Positions 1-9,933 of a stretch of 64,000 nucleotides of DNA are shown here, piece after piece. The notes below the pieces were generated by a model, which made no database searches, had not been told where the DNA came from, and was given only the letters and a program-made list of their open reading frames with translations. The first letter of the stretch is position 1, and the number at the start of each line of letters is the position of its first letter. This stretch comes from Acidobacteriota bacterium (GTDB lineage: Bacteria > Acidobacteriota > Terriglobia > Terriglobales > Acidobacteriaceae), in assembly GCA_031296115.1 (NCBI GenBank), contig JARLGI010000019.1, positions 1 to 64,000 of the forward strand. Reading direction: 5' to 3'. Position numbers and translations under genes: made by a program.

Positions 1-729
1 AGAGGAGCAAAAACAACGCACCCTCGAGGCGCGCCTTCGGTACAATCTGGGGCGCAGCGAACCATCATCAGAGGGCGACTCAGGACTCCAATCCGTAGCT
101 TGCCCCTAGCGGCAAGCTGTCTCATAGGTTCTGAAGACGAACACATCATCACTCAGCGATTGATAGCTCTCGGCAACAGGGTCATTGCGGAGTTTCGCCG
201 TTTCTCCGACTCTATCCAGCAGCAAGTAAACGCCACACGCGATGCCAATCAGACTGACGAAAAGCAGGATAGCCATCACCAGACGTGCGGGCCGTTTTGG
301 ACGCTCCACAAGATATAGAGACTCGCAAGAGCGCAGGCGATACACGAGCCAACCAGCATCACCACAATTCAGATACTTCTTGCACAGTGGGTTCTCTGTA
401 TCGCCACCATTGGGGCTCTTGGTGCCGCTGCTTATTACGCGTATATCGCCAAACTCCAATGGCGCACAATGTAGGTAATTGAATTGAAAAGAGCTGAACC
501 GAACTCGATTCCCGAAACATCTAACTTCAGTATGAGTGGAAGTGTGCCCAAAATGGCTCAAGATGCGGCCTTAGGTCGCTTAAGTGCAAGAAAAGGCTAG
601 GTGGCTGGCTTGGCTTATGATAAAATCTATAGGTTTCTGCGCACGTTCGTACCGCAGTGCTGCTCCCGCCGTTGTGTGCACGCAACATGAGCGCCTCTCA
701 GGTTGGCGCGAAGTAGAGGACATTCCGAT
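1..729. other. Region upstream of rpoD, largely without recognisable genes
   Basis: No protein family is recognisable here. An 8-bp inverted repeat (AGCTTGCC/GGCAAGCT) lies at about 98-119 without a T-run. One weak minus-strand reading frame with a membrane segment is listed separately. An AT-rich stretch at 614-631 (TATGATAAAATCTATA) is the best place for an rpoD promoter, but no convincing -35 box is visible. The rest shows no clear signal. Confidence 0.5.
106..309 (-). CDS. Possible small single-pass membrane protein
   Basis: This is a weak candidate of about 67 residues read from a GTG at 309. It has one hydrophobic segment (MAILLFVSLIGIACGVYLLL) followed by a polar tail. A longer frame reaches 561, but its upstream part has no protein-like composition. 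I see no Shine-Dalgarno sequence and recognise no family. The C-terminus runs into a hairpin at about 98-119, which suggests the true end may be different. It may be a chance frame. Confidence 0.25.
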   Translation of the reverse strand: MERPKRPARLVMAILLFVSLIGIACGVYLLLDRVGETAKLRNDPVAESYQSLSDDVFVFRTYETACR

Positions 730-2421
<1,692 letters not shown>

Positions 2422-2453
2422 GGTCAGTCGTCAGCCGACAGTTATCACAAAGG

Positions 2454-2474
2454 CGCGAGCGAATCGCGGCTTTT
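2454..2474 (+). terminator. Weak terminator-like hairpin after rpoD
   Basis: CGCGA (2454-2458) and TCGCG (2464-2468) can form a 5-bp stem with a 5-nt loop, followed by GC and TTTT. It is short, so it is only a candidate terminator for rpoD. The gene on the other strand ends just beyond it. Confidence 0.4.
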
Positions 2475-2511
2475 CCGTTTGAAGAGTTCTGCTAGAGATC
2501 TGGGCCGGTCG

Positions 2512-2883
2512 TCAATCCACTTGCTTGCCGAACACGTTGTCGATCATGCGGCGCATGAAGTGTCCGCCGAAGCTGCCGGCGGAAGCCGCCAGCGCTTGCA
2601 GGAAGGCACCATAAATCTGTCCGCGGTCGTGCGGCCACTTGACGATGAAGTGATAGTAGGCCAGTACCAGCGGCACGCCCATCCATATCAGCAAGCCCCA
2701 TCGCCATGGATGATCCGGCTTCCATACCGCGAGCAGCATCGTGAAAGCCAGCACGCAAAGCGCAGTCAGCAGTGCGTCATCAACGGTTTGGTTGACCCAG
2801 CCGGTGAACAATCCAAGAACAAAAGTGAGCAGATAGACAGCAACGCTGGTAGATTTCCTGGCAGGCAGAGGCTGGCGCCCCAT
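2512..2883 (-). CDS. Hypothetical integral membrane protein
   Basis: A protein of 123 residues from the ATG at 2883 (a TTG at 2913 would add 10). It has about three hydrophobic segments: near residues 17-30 (VAVYLLTFVLGLFTGW), 35-55 and 65-80 (WGLLIWMGVPLVLAYY). A C-terminal amphipathic region (FLQALAASAGSFGGHF) follows. The composition and third-position GC look like a real gene. I recognise no family or catalytic motif. It is monocistronic and convergent with rpoD. Confidence 0.65.
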   Translation of the reverse strand: MGRQPLPARKSTSVAVYLLTFVLGLFTGWVNQTVDDALLTALCVLAFTMLLAVWKPDHPWRWGLLIWMGVPLVLAYYHFIVKWPHDRGQIYGAFLQALAASAGSFGGHFMRRMIDNVFGKQVD

Positions 2884-2959
2884 TGGACTTGCTGCAGAGG
2901 ATAGGGTCTTCAAGAACCTGAGTTTAGCAGAGGCGGCCTGTTTCGCGGTCTGTACCGCT

Positions 2960-3116
2960 CGCCGGGTGGAGCAGGCCTTGAGGCCTGCAGGTACGGCATC
3001 GGACCCGGACCGCGCTTTAGCGCCTGAGGGGAATCGGTCTTATTGCCGCAGCGGCTAAAGCCGGGGTCTGAAGAGAGTGCTTTGATGCACCGCTGAAGCG
3101 GTGCGCCACCCGGTAC
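2960..3116. repeat. Dispersed palindromic repeat element (GCTTTAGC/TGAAGC type)
   Basis: Contains GCAGGCCTTGAGGCCTGC (about 2969-2986), then GCTTTAGCGCCTGAGG facing CAGCGGCTAAAGC across about 25 nt, then a hairpin GCACCGCTGAAGCGGTGC followed by GCCACCC. The same two-hairpin order recurs at 15722-15825, and parts recur at 7313-7371, 9178-9240 and inside ispE (28647-28733). It is a REP-like non-coding element lying between two minus-strand genes. Confidence 0.75.
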
Positions 3117-3147
3117 CCGCCAATACCGAAAAACGCTGTGTGAGCCT

Positions 3148-3963
3148 TCATGCCGGAGCCGGAGCCGGCGTCTGCGGATCGCCGCCGAGCGACTTCCTTT
3201 CTCCGTTTTCGCGAACCCGGATAAGAATGCAGGTGGAGTTGTCTTCCCCGCCCGCCTCGTTGGCCGCGTCAATCAGGGTGGCGCTGGCGGCCTCCAGCGA
3301 AGGCAGCTGCAACAGGACGTTGCGAATCTCGTCGTCATCCAAATGACGCAAAACGCCGTCCGTGGTCAGCAGCAGGATGTCGCCACTCTGCGCCGGAAAT
3401 TCTCCCAGGTCGGGGAGCGTGCTTTCATCGGTCCCTAGAGCGCGGGTAATGATGTTTTGCGCCGAGGAACGCCTCGCCTCGTCCAGCGTCAGCATGCCGC
3501 GACGCACCTGTTCCATCACCAGCGAGTGGTCTTCGGTCAATTGCAATAATTGGCCGTCACGAAAGAGGTAGATGCGGCTGTCGCCGACGTTGGCGATGCT
3601 GAAGATGCCGTCGGCAAAACGTACGGCAACCAGCGTTGTGCCCATGCCGGACGTGTTTTTGTGCTCCTCGGCGTAGTGCAGAATGGCATCATTGGCCCGC
3701 TTGACGGCCTCGGCCAGCAGGCGCGCGCCCAGCGGCGCGTCGTCCAGGTAGGCATTGTCTTCCACCCGGGGTTTGCGCTCGCGAAAGTACGTGAGGACCG
3801 TGTCCACTGCAATTTGGCTGGCCACTTCTCCGGCAGCATGACCGCCCATTCCGTCGCACACCACGAAGATGCCCAACTGCTGGTCGAAGCCAAAGTGGTC
3901 TTCGTTCGAAGGACGCACCCGTCCTACGTCGCTGCTGCCAGCCACTTCGAGTTCCAAGGACAT
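3148..3963 (-). CDS. PP2C-family (PPM) serine/threonine protein phosphatase
   Basis: Predicted cytoplasmic metal-dependent phosphatase of 271 residues that removes phosphate from Ser/Thr, usually opposing Hanks-type kinases. Family motifs appear in order: SNEDHFGF near residue 19, VCDGMGGHAAGE near 35 (metal-binding Asp), GMGTTLVA near 106, NVGDSRIYLFRDG near 124, LTTDGVLRHLDDDE near 204 and GGEDNSTCILIRV near 239. These are the Asp/Gly metal-site residues of the Stp1/PstP type. The last 20 residues are a polar, Pro/Ala-rich tail. No kinase gene is next to it. Family identity is strong; its substrate is unknown. Confidence 0.93.
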   Translation of the reverse strand: MSLELEVAGSSDVGRVRPSNEDHFGFDQQLGIFVVCDGMGGHAAGEVASQIAVDTVLTYFRERKPRVEDNAYLDDAPLGARLLAEAVKRANDAILHYAEEHKNTSGMGTTLVAVRFADGIFSIANVGDSRIYLFRDGQLLQLTEDHSLVMEQVRRGMLTLDEARRSSAQNIITRALGTDESTLPDLGEFPAQSGDILLLTTDGVLRHLDDDEIRNVLLQLPSLEAASATLIDAANEAGGEDNSTCILIRVRENGERKSLGGDPQTPAPAPA

Positions 3964-4107
3964 GTGTGCAACAGTTTACGCTGCTAGACCGGATTCGCGC
4001 GAGTCCGAACGCGCCGTGAGCAGAGAACGCTGCGAAATGGCACCAAGATGGCAGCCACCACAGCGAACGAAGAACACTCGCATTGCTGCTAACTAGTGTG
4101 CTGCTTG

Positions 4108-5001
4108 CTAGGGCCTGGTCTTGGCGATTTCCGGTTCCTTCTCGCGCGTATTTACCGGCTCCAGGTGATGCTCGGTTAGCTCGGCACGCAGGTGCTCGAA
4201 GGCCTCTTCCGGGGAGTTCGCCCAATGGAACAGGTTGAGATCCTGGGGTGAGATGGTACCGGCGTCCACCAGCGCCTGGAAGTTGATGACGCGGTCCCAG
4301 TATTCCTTGCCGTAAACCACGACGCAAATGCGCTTGGCGAGCTTCTCGGTCTGCGCCAGCGTGAGCAGTTCGAACATTTCGTCGAAGGTGCCGAAGCCTC
4401 CAGGAAAGACCACCAGGGCCTTCGCCAGGTAGGCAAACCACAACTTGCGCATGAAGAAGTAGTGGAACTCGAAGTTCAAGTCGGGCGTGATATAGGGGTT
4501 CGGCATCTGCTCGAAGGGCAGGTTGATATTCATGCCGATGGTCTTGCCGCCAGCCTCCGACGCCCCGCGGTTGGCGGCTTCCATGATGCCGGGGCCGCCC
4601 CCGGTGCAGATCACGAAGCGGTGCCGGGGCTGATTGATGGTCTTGGACCATTGCGTGATCATGAACGAGAGGCGGCGCGCGTCCTCGTAGTAACGCGCCA
4701 TCTCGACATCGGCCCGGGCGCGACGGACGCGGTCCTGCTCTTCCCGGGGCGCAGGGGTTGCTGATCCCGGCTTCTCCATGAGTTCTAAAGACTCCTTCGC
4801 CTCGGAATGGCTGTGGAAGCGCGCGGAGCCGAAGAACACAATGGTGTCCTGAATGCGCTCGCGGCGAAATCGCGAAAGTGGCTCCTGGTATTCGGCCAGA
4901 ATGCGCAAACCGCGGCCTTCGGGGCCGTTGAGGAACTTCTTGTTCTCGTAGGCCAGCGGCGCCCGATTGTGGCGTGGGTGCTCGTCTTTCTTGTCAGCCA
5001 T
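4108..5001 (-). CDS. LOG-family protein (TIGR00730-type putative nucleotide phosphoribohydrolase)
   Basis: A 297-residue Rossmann-fold protein. It carries both LOG signatures: CTGGGPGIMEAANRGA in the first half and FPGGFGTFDEMFE in the second, with the Glu residues used in catalysis by this family. Characterised relatives release adenine or cytokinin bases from nucleoside 5'-monophosphates; others were long mis-named lysine decarboxylases. This member has an N-terminal extension of about 80 residues before the core, and a charged, Lys/Glu-rich tail. AAGGA lies 6 nt before the ATG. The true substrate cannot be read from sequence. Confidence 0.88.
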   Translation of the reverse strand: MADKKDEHPRHNRAPLAYENKKFLNGPEGRGLRILAEYQEPLSRFRRERIQDTIVFFGSARFHSHSEAKESLELMEKPGSATPAPREEQDRVRRARADVEMARYYEDARRLSFMITQWSKTINQPRHRFVICTGGGPGIMEAANRGASEAGGKTIGMNINLPFEQMPNPYITPDLNFEFHYFFMRKLWFAYLAKALVVFPGGFGTFDEMFELLTLAQTEKLAKRICVVVYGKEYWDRVINFQALVDAGTISPQDLNLFHWANSPEEAFEHLRAELTEHHLEPVNTREKEPEIAKTRP

Positions 5002-5072
5002 GCAGTCCTTATCGATCAGTTAAACATCCGGGATGAATGCACCAGATTGGATACGTGAAGCCGATGAGCCCG

Positions 5073-5525
5073 TCAGGCGTCCCCGGCTTCGCGATAGCGG
5101 ACAGCCTCCGAGACCCCCAGCCAGATGTCCACCAGGCCCAGGCCGCTGACCAGACCGCGCACAAAACCCAGTGCCGCGAATTCGCGGACTTGAGGATAGC
5201 CCAACAGCAGCGAATTGTCGGTCCATACACGCGTCCAGGGCAGCACGGTCAAAATAATGCCGATTTCCAGACAGAACAGGACAAAAACCACCAGCCAGAT
5301 GCGCTGCATCCAGAGCTGGCGGCGCGTCGGCTTGTGCGGTGGCGGCATCAGCAATACCGGACCGATCGAGTCGGGGCGCGTACTGTCTCCGGATTCGTAG
5401 GCAAAAAAACTCATAGGAAGTTCAAGTTCGGCCGCACCCTCCAAGGAATTCGCATGAGCGACCGCCACCGGTTGCATGCGCGCTCCAAAGTACCCGCCCC
5501 TCGCCCCGCTGTTGGTGAACTCCAT
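5073..5525 (-). CDS. Hypothetical membrane protein with two hydrophobic segments
   Basis: A 150-residue protein from the ATG at 5525; in-frame ATGs at 5477 and 5414 are alternatives, and none has a clear Shine-Dalgarno. After a polar N-terminus there is a membrane segment (IWLVVFVLFCLEIGIILTV, near residues 80-98), a short loop with PWTRVW, and a second hydrophobic stretch (FVRGLVSGLGLVDIWLGV). It lies between the LOG gene and the E2 gene on the same strand, 119 bp from the E2 stop. I recognise no family. Confidence 0.6.
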   Translation of the reverse strand: MEFTNSGARGGYFGARMQPVAVAHANSLEGAAELELPMSFFAYESGDSTRPDSIGPVLLMPPPHKPTRRQLWMQRIWLVVFVLFCLEIGIILTVLPWTRVWTDNSLLLGYPQVREFAALGFVRGLVSGLGLVDIWLGVSEAVRYREAGDA

Positions 5526-5645
5526 CTAGCTGATTCTACGACGGAGCGAGAGATTGCGCTGCCCGGAAACGAACGGCAGGGCATGACGCCCTGCCGCTTG
5601 GTTGGATTCTCTCGCTGACCACTGGAACCCGGGAACTGACAATTC

Positions 5646-7001
5646 CTATAACAGCTCCTCGTTCCAGTTTTCCAAAAATTTCTTCACTTCCATCATGAAC
5701 TGGTCAGCCACCGCGCCGTCAATAATGCGATGGTCGTAGCCGATGCTCAGATGCATCATCGAGCGGATGGCGATGGAATCATTGCCGTCTTTGTCGGTTA
5801 CCACCACCGGCTTCTTGGTGATTCCGCCGACGCCCATAATCGCCACCTGCGGCTGATTGATGATCGGCATGCCGAACTTCGCCCCAAAGATGCCCGGATT
5901 GGTGATGGTGAACGTGCCACCTTGCACTTCCTCCGGCTTCAGCTTCTTGCTGCGGGCACGCTCGCCCAGATCAGTGATGGCGCGCTGCAATCCGACAAAG
6001 CTGCGCTCCTCGGCATTCTTTACAACGGGCACGATGAGCCCCCAGTTGAGTGCCACCGCGATGCCAAGATTGATGGAAGCGTGATAGTGGATGTTCTCAC
6101 CCTCCACCGATGAGTTGATGATGGGCCACTTGCGGATGCCGTGCACTACGGCACGGGCGAAGAACGGCGTGTAAGTGAGCTTGTTGCCCGTGGACTGCTC
6201 GAACTTGTGCTTCATCCGTTCGCGCAGCTTAACGACGCGCGTCATGTCCACCTCGAAGACGCCATGCACGTGCGCGCTGGTGCGCTTCGAGGCCACCATG
6301 TGCTCGGCAATCTTCTTGCGCATCACCGACATGGGCACGACTTGGCCCGGGGTGACACCGCCTACCGGCGACAACGGCGTGGTGACCGCCGGAACGGACG
6401 GCGCCGACGCCGGTTCAGATTGGGCAGCCGACGCAGCAGGCTTAGCTGGAGCTGCCGGCTGGGCCGCTCCCGCACCGTGCTTTGCCACGAACGACTCGAT
6501 GTCTTCCTTGGTGATGCGGCCGCCGAGCCCGGTGCCGGGAACCTTCGCCAGATCAACGTTGTTGTCCTTGGCAATCTTGCGCACCAGCGGGCTGGAGCGA
6601 ACGCGGCCCTGCTCGCCAGCTTCCTCCGTCTCCCCGGCCGGGGCGGCCGCCTTGGGCGCTTCCACTATGGCGGGCTGAGCTGCCTCGGCCTGCGCCGGAC
6701 GGCCCCCGTCGCCGCCAGCGGGTGCGGTTGGTGCTGGCGCGGACGGCGCCGCGGCGGCTTCGCCTTCACCGGCGATGGTGCCAACCACGGTGTTTACCTG
6801 GACGGTAGCCCCGGCCTGTACCTTGATATCCTGCAACGTGCCCGAGGCGGGAGCGGGAATCTCGGCGTCCACTTTGTCGGTGGAGATCTCGAACAACGGC
6901 TCGTCGCGCTGGACCTTCTCGCCCGGCTGCTTTAGCCACTTGGTGATGGTCCCTTCAAAAATCGACTCCCCCATCTGGGGCATGACTACATCTGTTGGCA
7001 T
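5646..7001 (-). CDS. sucB: Dihydrolipoamide acyltransferase (E2) of a 2-oxoacid dehydrogenase complex
   Basis: Core acyltransferase of a pyruvate/2-oxoglutarate/branched-chain dehydrogenase complex. From the ATG at 7001 (GGAAGGA 5-6 nt upstream) it has 451 residues; a longer frame starts at 7031. A lipoyl domain covers about 1-80, with the lipoylated Lys43 in EISTDKVDAE. An Ala/Pro-rich linker follows, then the E1/E3-binding domain (SSPLVRKIAKDNNVDL..) near 150-185, another linker, and the catalytic domain ending with the HxxxDG motif in YDHRIIDGAVADQFM. No E1 or E3 gene is in the window. The symbol sucB is a best guess: the substrate (succinyl or branched-chain acyl) cannot be fixed from this sequence alone. 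Confidence 0.9.
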   Translation of the reverse strand: MPTDVVMPQMGESIFEGTITKWLKQPGEKVQRDEPLFEISTDKVDAEIPAPASGTLQDIKVQAGATVQVNTVVGTIAGEGEAAAAPSAPAPTAPAGGDGGRPAQAEAAQPAIVEAPKAAAPAGETEEAGEQGRVRSSPLVRKIAKDNNVDLAKVPGTGLGGRITKEDIESFVAKHGAGAAQPAAPAKPAASAAQSEPASAPSVPAVTTPLSPVGGVTPGQVVPMSVMRKKIAEHMVASKRTSAHVHGVFEVDMTRVVKLRERMKHKFEQSTGNKLTYTPFFARAVVHGIRKWPIINSSVEGENIHYHASINLGIAVALNWGLIVPVVKNAEERSFVGLQRAITDLGERARSKKLKPEEVQGGTFTITNPGIFGAKFGMPIINQPQVAIMGVGGITKKPVVVTDKDGNDSIAIRSMMHLSIGYDHRIIDGAVADQFMMEVKKFLENWNEELL

Positions 7002-7053
7002 ATTGTCCTTCCGATGGTTTCCCGCTGGCACTCAACGCTTGCAGCAGTCCGCT

Positions 7054-7059
7054 ATTATA
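7054..7059 (-). promoter_or_regulatory. Candidate -10 box for the E2 gene
   Basis: On the minus strand TATAAT lies about 53 nt upstream of the ATG at 7001, which suits a leader of about 45 nt. No good TTGACA-like -35 box is found at 16-18 nt spacing, so this is a candidate only. Confidence 0.4.
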
Positions 7060-7189
7060 TCGCCTCCCGGCCCCCGCCTTACTCCATGACCAGCACAGCA
7101 CGGCCAGCAGCTTCGTTGCGTTGACTACCCTGTACACGTCGGCTACTCTCGACGCTGGAGCGGCTTAGCTGTTGGGCGAAACGCCTGCC

Positions 7190-7272
7190 GCCCCTACGGG
7201 GCTCGGATCAATTTTTGCAGTTCCCCCGGCGCTTGCGCGCTCGGCTATCCTGAACCGCCCCTGCGGGGCTGA
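7190..7272 (+). repeat. Dispersed repeat, three-hairpin type
   Basis: Begins GCCCCTACGGGGC, then a T-rich spacer, a GGCGCTTGCGCGCTCGGCTATCCTGA block, and ends GCCCCTGCGGGGCTGAT. The reverse complement of 33412-33499 has the same order of blocks with the same GCTATCCTGA core, so these are two copies of one element in opposite orientation. Confidence 0.75.
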
Positions 7273-7312
7273 TTTCGTGGGCTGTCCGCGGGCTGATTCC
7301 GACGAAGCACTG

Positions 7313-7371
7313 CCGCCGGCTAAAGCCGGCTCACATCAGGAAGCGCTTTAACGGCACGACTGAAGTCGTGC
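7313..7371. repeat. Dispersed palindromic repeat (CTAAAG/TGAAGT type)
   Basis: CCGGCTAAAGCCGG is followed after about 26 nt by GGCACGACTGAAGTCGTGCC. The same pair of hairpins in the same order is found inside ispE (28647-28733) and in related form at 2960-3116 and 15722-15825. Confidence 0.75.
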
Positions 7372-7473
7372 CCGACACGAAACGCTCGAGGCGAGTTTCA
7401 GCAACCTGGGAAGGCGTCCCCTTTCAAGACCAAGGCCCGTCCCTTCAAACTCGCCCTTCTGGCTCAAGCATTG

Positions 7474-8673
7474 ATGCAGCTTCTCTCCATCACGGTGTTC
7501 CTGATCGCCTCGGCGGCCATGCTCTATGCGCTCTTCGGATATCCCCTGTTGCTGGGCTGGCTGGCAAAGCGCACGAACAATCCGGTCCACAAAGACGACA
7601 AGCTGCGTTCCGTTTCGTTCGTCATCGCCGTTTATAACGGTGAGAAGTTCCTAGAGCGCAAGCTGAAATCCATCTTCAGCCTGAACTATCCGCGAGAGTT
7701 GATGGAAATCCTGGTGGTTTCCGACGGCTCCACTGATCGCACCGATGAAATTGCGCGCAGCTTCGGAAGTGAAGGCGTCCGCTTCCTGCGAGTGCCGCAC
7801 GCGGGAAAGGCGACCGCCCTGAACGCCGCCGTCCCCTTGGTTTCCGGCGAGATCGTGGTTCTCAACGACGTCCGCCAGACCCTCGACCCTGACTCGCTGC
7901 GCAACGTCATCGCGTGTTTCGGCGATCCCAAGGTCGGCTCGGTCAGTCCGCAGACCATCATCGTCGAGGGCGACAGCCACGAAGAAGCCACGACCAGCGC
8001 CTACTGGCGCTACGAACATTGGATTCGCACCCGCATGACGCTCATCGACTCCACCTTCGGCTACAGCGGAGCCTTCGCCGCGATACGCCGCTCGTTGTGG
8101 GTGCTGCTGCCGCCGGGCACGTTGCTCGACGACGTCTACGAGCCGCTGGTTTCGTTTTTCCAGGGCTACCGCATCCTGTACGAGCCCACCGCCACCATGT
8201 ACGACTACCCGACGGTGCTGCATTCGGAATTTCGCCGCAAGGTGCGGCTGCAGGCCGGCTTGTACCAGATGCTAAAGCTGATGCCTGAACTCCTCAGCTC
8301 GCGCAACCGCATGCGCCTGCATTTCCTGTCGGCCAAGTACGGGCGGATCATCGTTCCCTATTGCCTGATCGCAATTGCGCTGGCGACGTTCGGCTTGCCG
8401 CCGCTCTGGCGGCCGCTGGCGGCATGGGGCCAGGTGGTGTTCTACGGACTGGCGGCACTCGACCCGCTCGTGCCGGACGGGGTCGCGGTGAAGAAGATCA
8501 CATCGCCCATCCGGACGTTCGTGGTGCTGATGGCGGCATCGCTGGCCGCGGTGCGCGTTTATTTCGTCTCGCCCACCAGCCTGTGGAAGGAAGCCACGTA
8601 TCGCAGCGCGACGCCCGAACCGGCGACCCAAGAAGCGACTCCGCCGGAGCCCAAAGTTCCGACCGGGGCTTGA
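7474..8673 (+). CDS. Family 2 glycosyltransferase, membrane-associated
   Basis: Probably a polymerising or sugar-transferring enzyme for cell-surface polysaccharide. It has 399 residues from the ATG at 7474 (a TTG just before it is the alternative). An N-terminal membrane segment (residues 5-28) is followed by a GT-A domain with VIAVYNGEKFL near 50, VVSDGSTDRTDE near 85, a variant acidic motif (VVLNDVRQTLD) near 130, and a GYSGAFAAIRR acceptor loop near 195. A QxxRW-like segment follows (RRKVRLQAGLYQ), and then two or three membrane segments near the C-terminus. This arrangement resembles processive GT2 enzymes. A polysaccharide deacetylase and a methyltransferase lie nearby in the opposite direction, which supports a role in an exopolysaccharide. 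Confidence 0.88.
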   Translation: MQLLSITVFLIASAAMLYALFGYPLLLGWLAKRTNNPVHKDDKLRSVSFVIAVYNGEKFLERKLKSIFSLNYPRELMEILVVSDGSTDRTDEIARSFGSEGVRFLRVPHAGKATALNAAVPLVSGEIVVLNDVRQTLDPDSLRNVIACFGDPKVGSVSPQTIIVEGDSHEEATTSAYWRYEHWIRTRMTLIDSTFGYSGAFAAIRRSLWVLLPPGTLLDDVYEPLVSFFQGYRILYEPTATMYDYPTVLHSEFRRKVRLQAGLYQMLKLMPELLSSRNRMRLHFLSAKYGRIIVPYCLIAIALATFGLPPLWRPLAAWGQVVFYGLAALDPLVPDGVAVKKITSPIRTFVVLMAASLAAVRVYFVSPTSLWKEATYRSATPEPATQEATPPEPKVPTGA

Positions 8674-8738
8674 AGCACCCTTCCGTCTGATCGCCCAGAC
8701 GTTGCATCAGGGCGATAAATTGATTGGATAAGGACGAA

Positions 8739-8802
8739 GGCTTCTAGCCGACGCGGTATGTTCTTTGGTTGAGGACCAAGAATATCCGGGTCAGGAGAAG
8801 CC
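8739..8802 (+). other. Structured leader of the IS110 remnant (possible bridge-RNA region)
   Basis: An outer stem GGCTTCT (8739-8745)/AGAAGCC (8796-8802) encloses a long imperfect hairpin (GCGGTATGTTCTTTGGT facing ACCAAGAATATCCGG). It lies directly before the start of the IS110-type reading frame. In characterised IS110 elements the non-coding end next to the recombinase gene makes a structured bridge RNA. That this leader is such a remnant is an inference from its position and folding. Confidence 0.45.
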
Positions 8803-8805
8803 TCC

Positions 8806-9135
8806 ATGAATATTGTAGGGTGTGATTTCCCTCCTGGTTGGCAACAAGTTGCTGTTCTCGACATGGAAACGGGTGAAGTCAGGGAACTGAAGCTCGACAA
8901 CGCCAAGGGTGAGGCCGAGCGTTTCTATCGCCAGTTGCCGTCGCCGGCGATAGTCGGACTGGAAGCAAGCGGCAACAGTCAGTGGTTTGAAGATCTGCTG
9001 CAGCGTCTAGGGCATGAAGTATGGATCGGAGATGCCGCACAGATCCGTGCCAGCTATGTGCGCAAACAGAAGACAGATCGGCGCGATGCTGGGCACATTC
9101 CGAAACTGCTGCTGGAGAACCGTTTCCCGCGGTGG
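8806..9135 (+). pseudogene. IS110-family transposase, N-terminal fragment
   Basis: The first about 110 residues match the DEDD RuvC-like N-terminal domain of IS110 recombinases: GCDFPPGWQQVAVLD (first catalytic Asp), GLEASGNSQWFEDLL, then GHEVWIGDAAQIRASYVRKQ and KTDRRDAGHI (second Asp pair). Similarity stops after ENRFPRW at about 9135. The rest of the catalytic domain and the Transposase_20 domain are missing, and downstream sequence is a palindromic repeat. The open frame continues to 9975 only because it runs antisense through the methyltransferase gene. This copy is inactive. Confidence 0.85.
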
Positions 9136-9177
9136 TTGGGGGCGGAATGCTGGGTGGGATTGCCCCTTCTTTCCGAG

Positions 9178-9240
9178 CCGGCTTTAGCCGGCAACACAGG
9201 CATGGGCTTCCATCAACCTGAGGCGAAATGCAAGCGCCAC
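9178..9240. repeat. Dispersed palindromic repeat fused to the IS110 fragment
   Basis: GCCGGCTTTAGCCGGC (about 9178-9193), followed by CAACCTGAGGCG and a GCAAGCGCC block, relates this to the GCTTTAGC-type elements at 2960-3116 and 15722-15825. It begins within about 45 bp of the point where the transposase homology ends. Confidence 0.6.
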
Positions 9241-9261
9241 GCTAGCTGGTGGCGTTACCGA

Positions 9262-9933
9262 TCACGCCGTTGCCGTCCGAGGAGCTTTCTCTTTCCTCGT
9301 CAGGGTGACGAAGAAATCGCGGGCGATGGGCTCGATGGTCGCCGTCGCTTCCGGAAAGTGCGAGAAGATCTGTTTCAGCTGCGGCTCCGTGTACAGGAAA
9401 AGATCGCAGCGCTTCTGGTAACGCAATTTGCGCTGCCACGCCAGGATTCCGCCGGCTGCCGGGAACGAAAAGAACGCCTTGTTGCGCGTGAGCGACAGCA
9501 CTCTCGCCACTACCTTTTCCGCATCGGGCATGTAATCCATGAAGCCCATCACGATGACGTAGTCGAAGGTCTGTTCCGGCGGATACTGGTAAAAGTCGGC
9601 CACCTGGAACTGGCAACGGTCGCCGACGCCGACCTTCTGGGCATGTTCGGTCGCCAGCTTCAGCATGCCTTCGGCGAAATCGATCCCCGTCACTTTCGCG
9701 GCGCCGCGCTGGGCCAGGGTGATGGAGTAGTGGCCCGGGCCGCATCCGATGTCGAGAACGGTTTTGCCCTCAATGGGATTGCAGCCTTCGATGGATTTCT
9801 CATAGCGCAGCCACATGCTCTTGCGGAAGAGTTTGTTGATGACACTGTCAATCAGCCCGTTCTGGTTGCCGTAGATGGCGTCGAAATCGTTGGCGTACTG
9901 ATGAAAAAAAGTCTGGGTGCGATCAAGCGACAT
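9262..9933 (-). CDS. Class I SAM-dependent methyltransferase
   Basis: A 223-residue cytoplasmic enzyme that moves a methyl group from S-adenosylmethionine. Motif I is KTVLDIGCGPGHYSI near residue 58, with the acidic end of strand beta-2 in KVTGIDFAEGML near 80. DYVIVMGFMDYMPD near 123 is the post-motif region. The start codon overlaps the end of the upstream deacetylase gene by 11 bp, so the two are translated together. This implies a role in the same polysaccharide or envelope pathway. The substrate is unknown. Confidence 0.9.
   Translation of the reverse strand: MSLDRTQTFFHQYANDFDAIYGNQNGLIDSVINKLFRKSMWLRYEKSIEGCNPIEGKTVLDIGCGPGHYSITLAQRGAAKVTGIDFAEGMLKLATEHAQKVGVGDRCQFQVADFYQYPPEQTFDYVIVMGFMDYMPDAEKVVARVLSLTRNKAFFSFPAAGGILAWQRKLRYQKRCDLFLYTEPQLKQIFSHFPEATATIEPIARDFFVTLTRKEKAPRTATA

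Larger units (their letters stand above)
7060..7473. other. Divergent intergenic region with two repeat elements
   Basis: About 400 bp between the minus-strand E2 gene and the plus-strand glycosyltransferase. It holds two different short palindromic repeats, listed separately (7190-7272 and 7313-7371). The remaining sequence has no recognisable gene. Confidence 0.6.
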
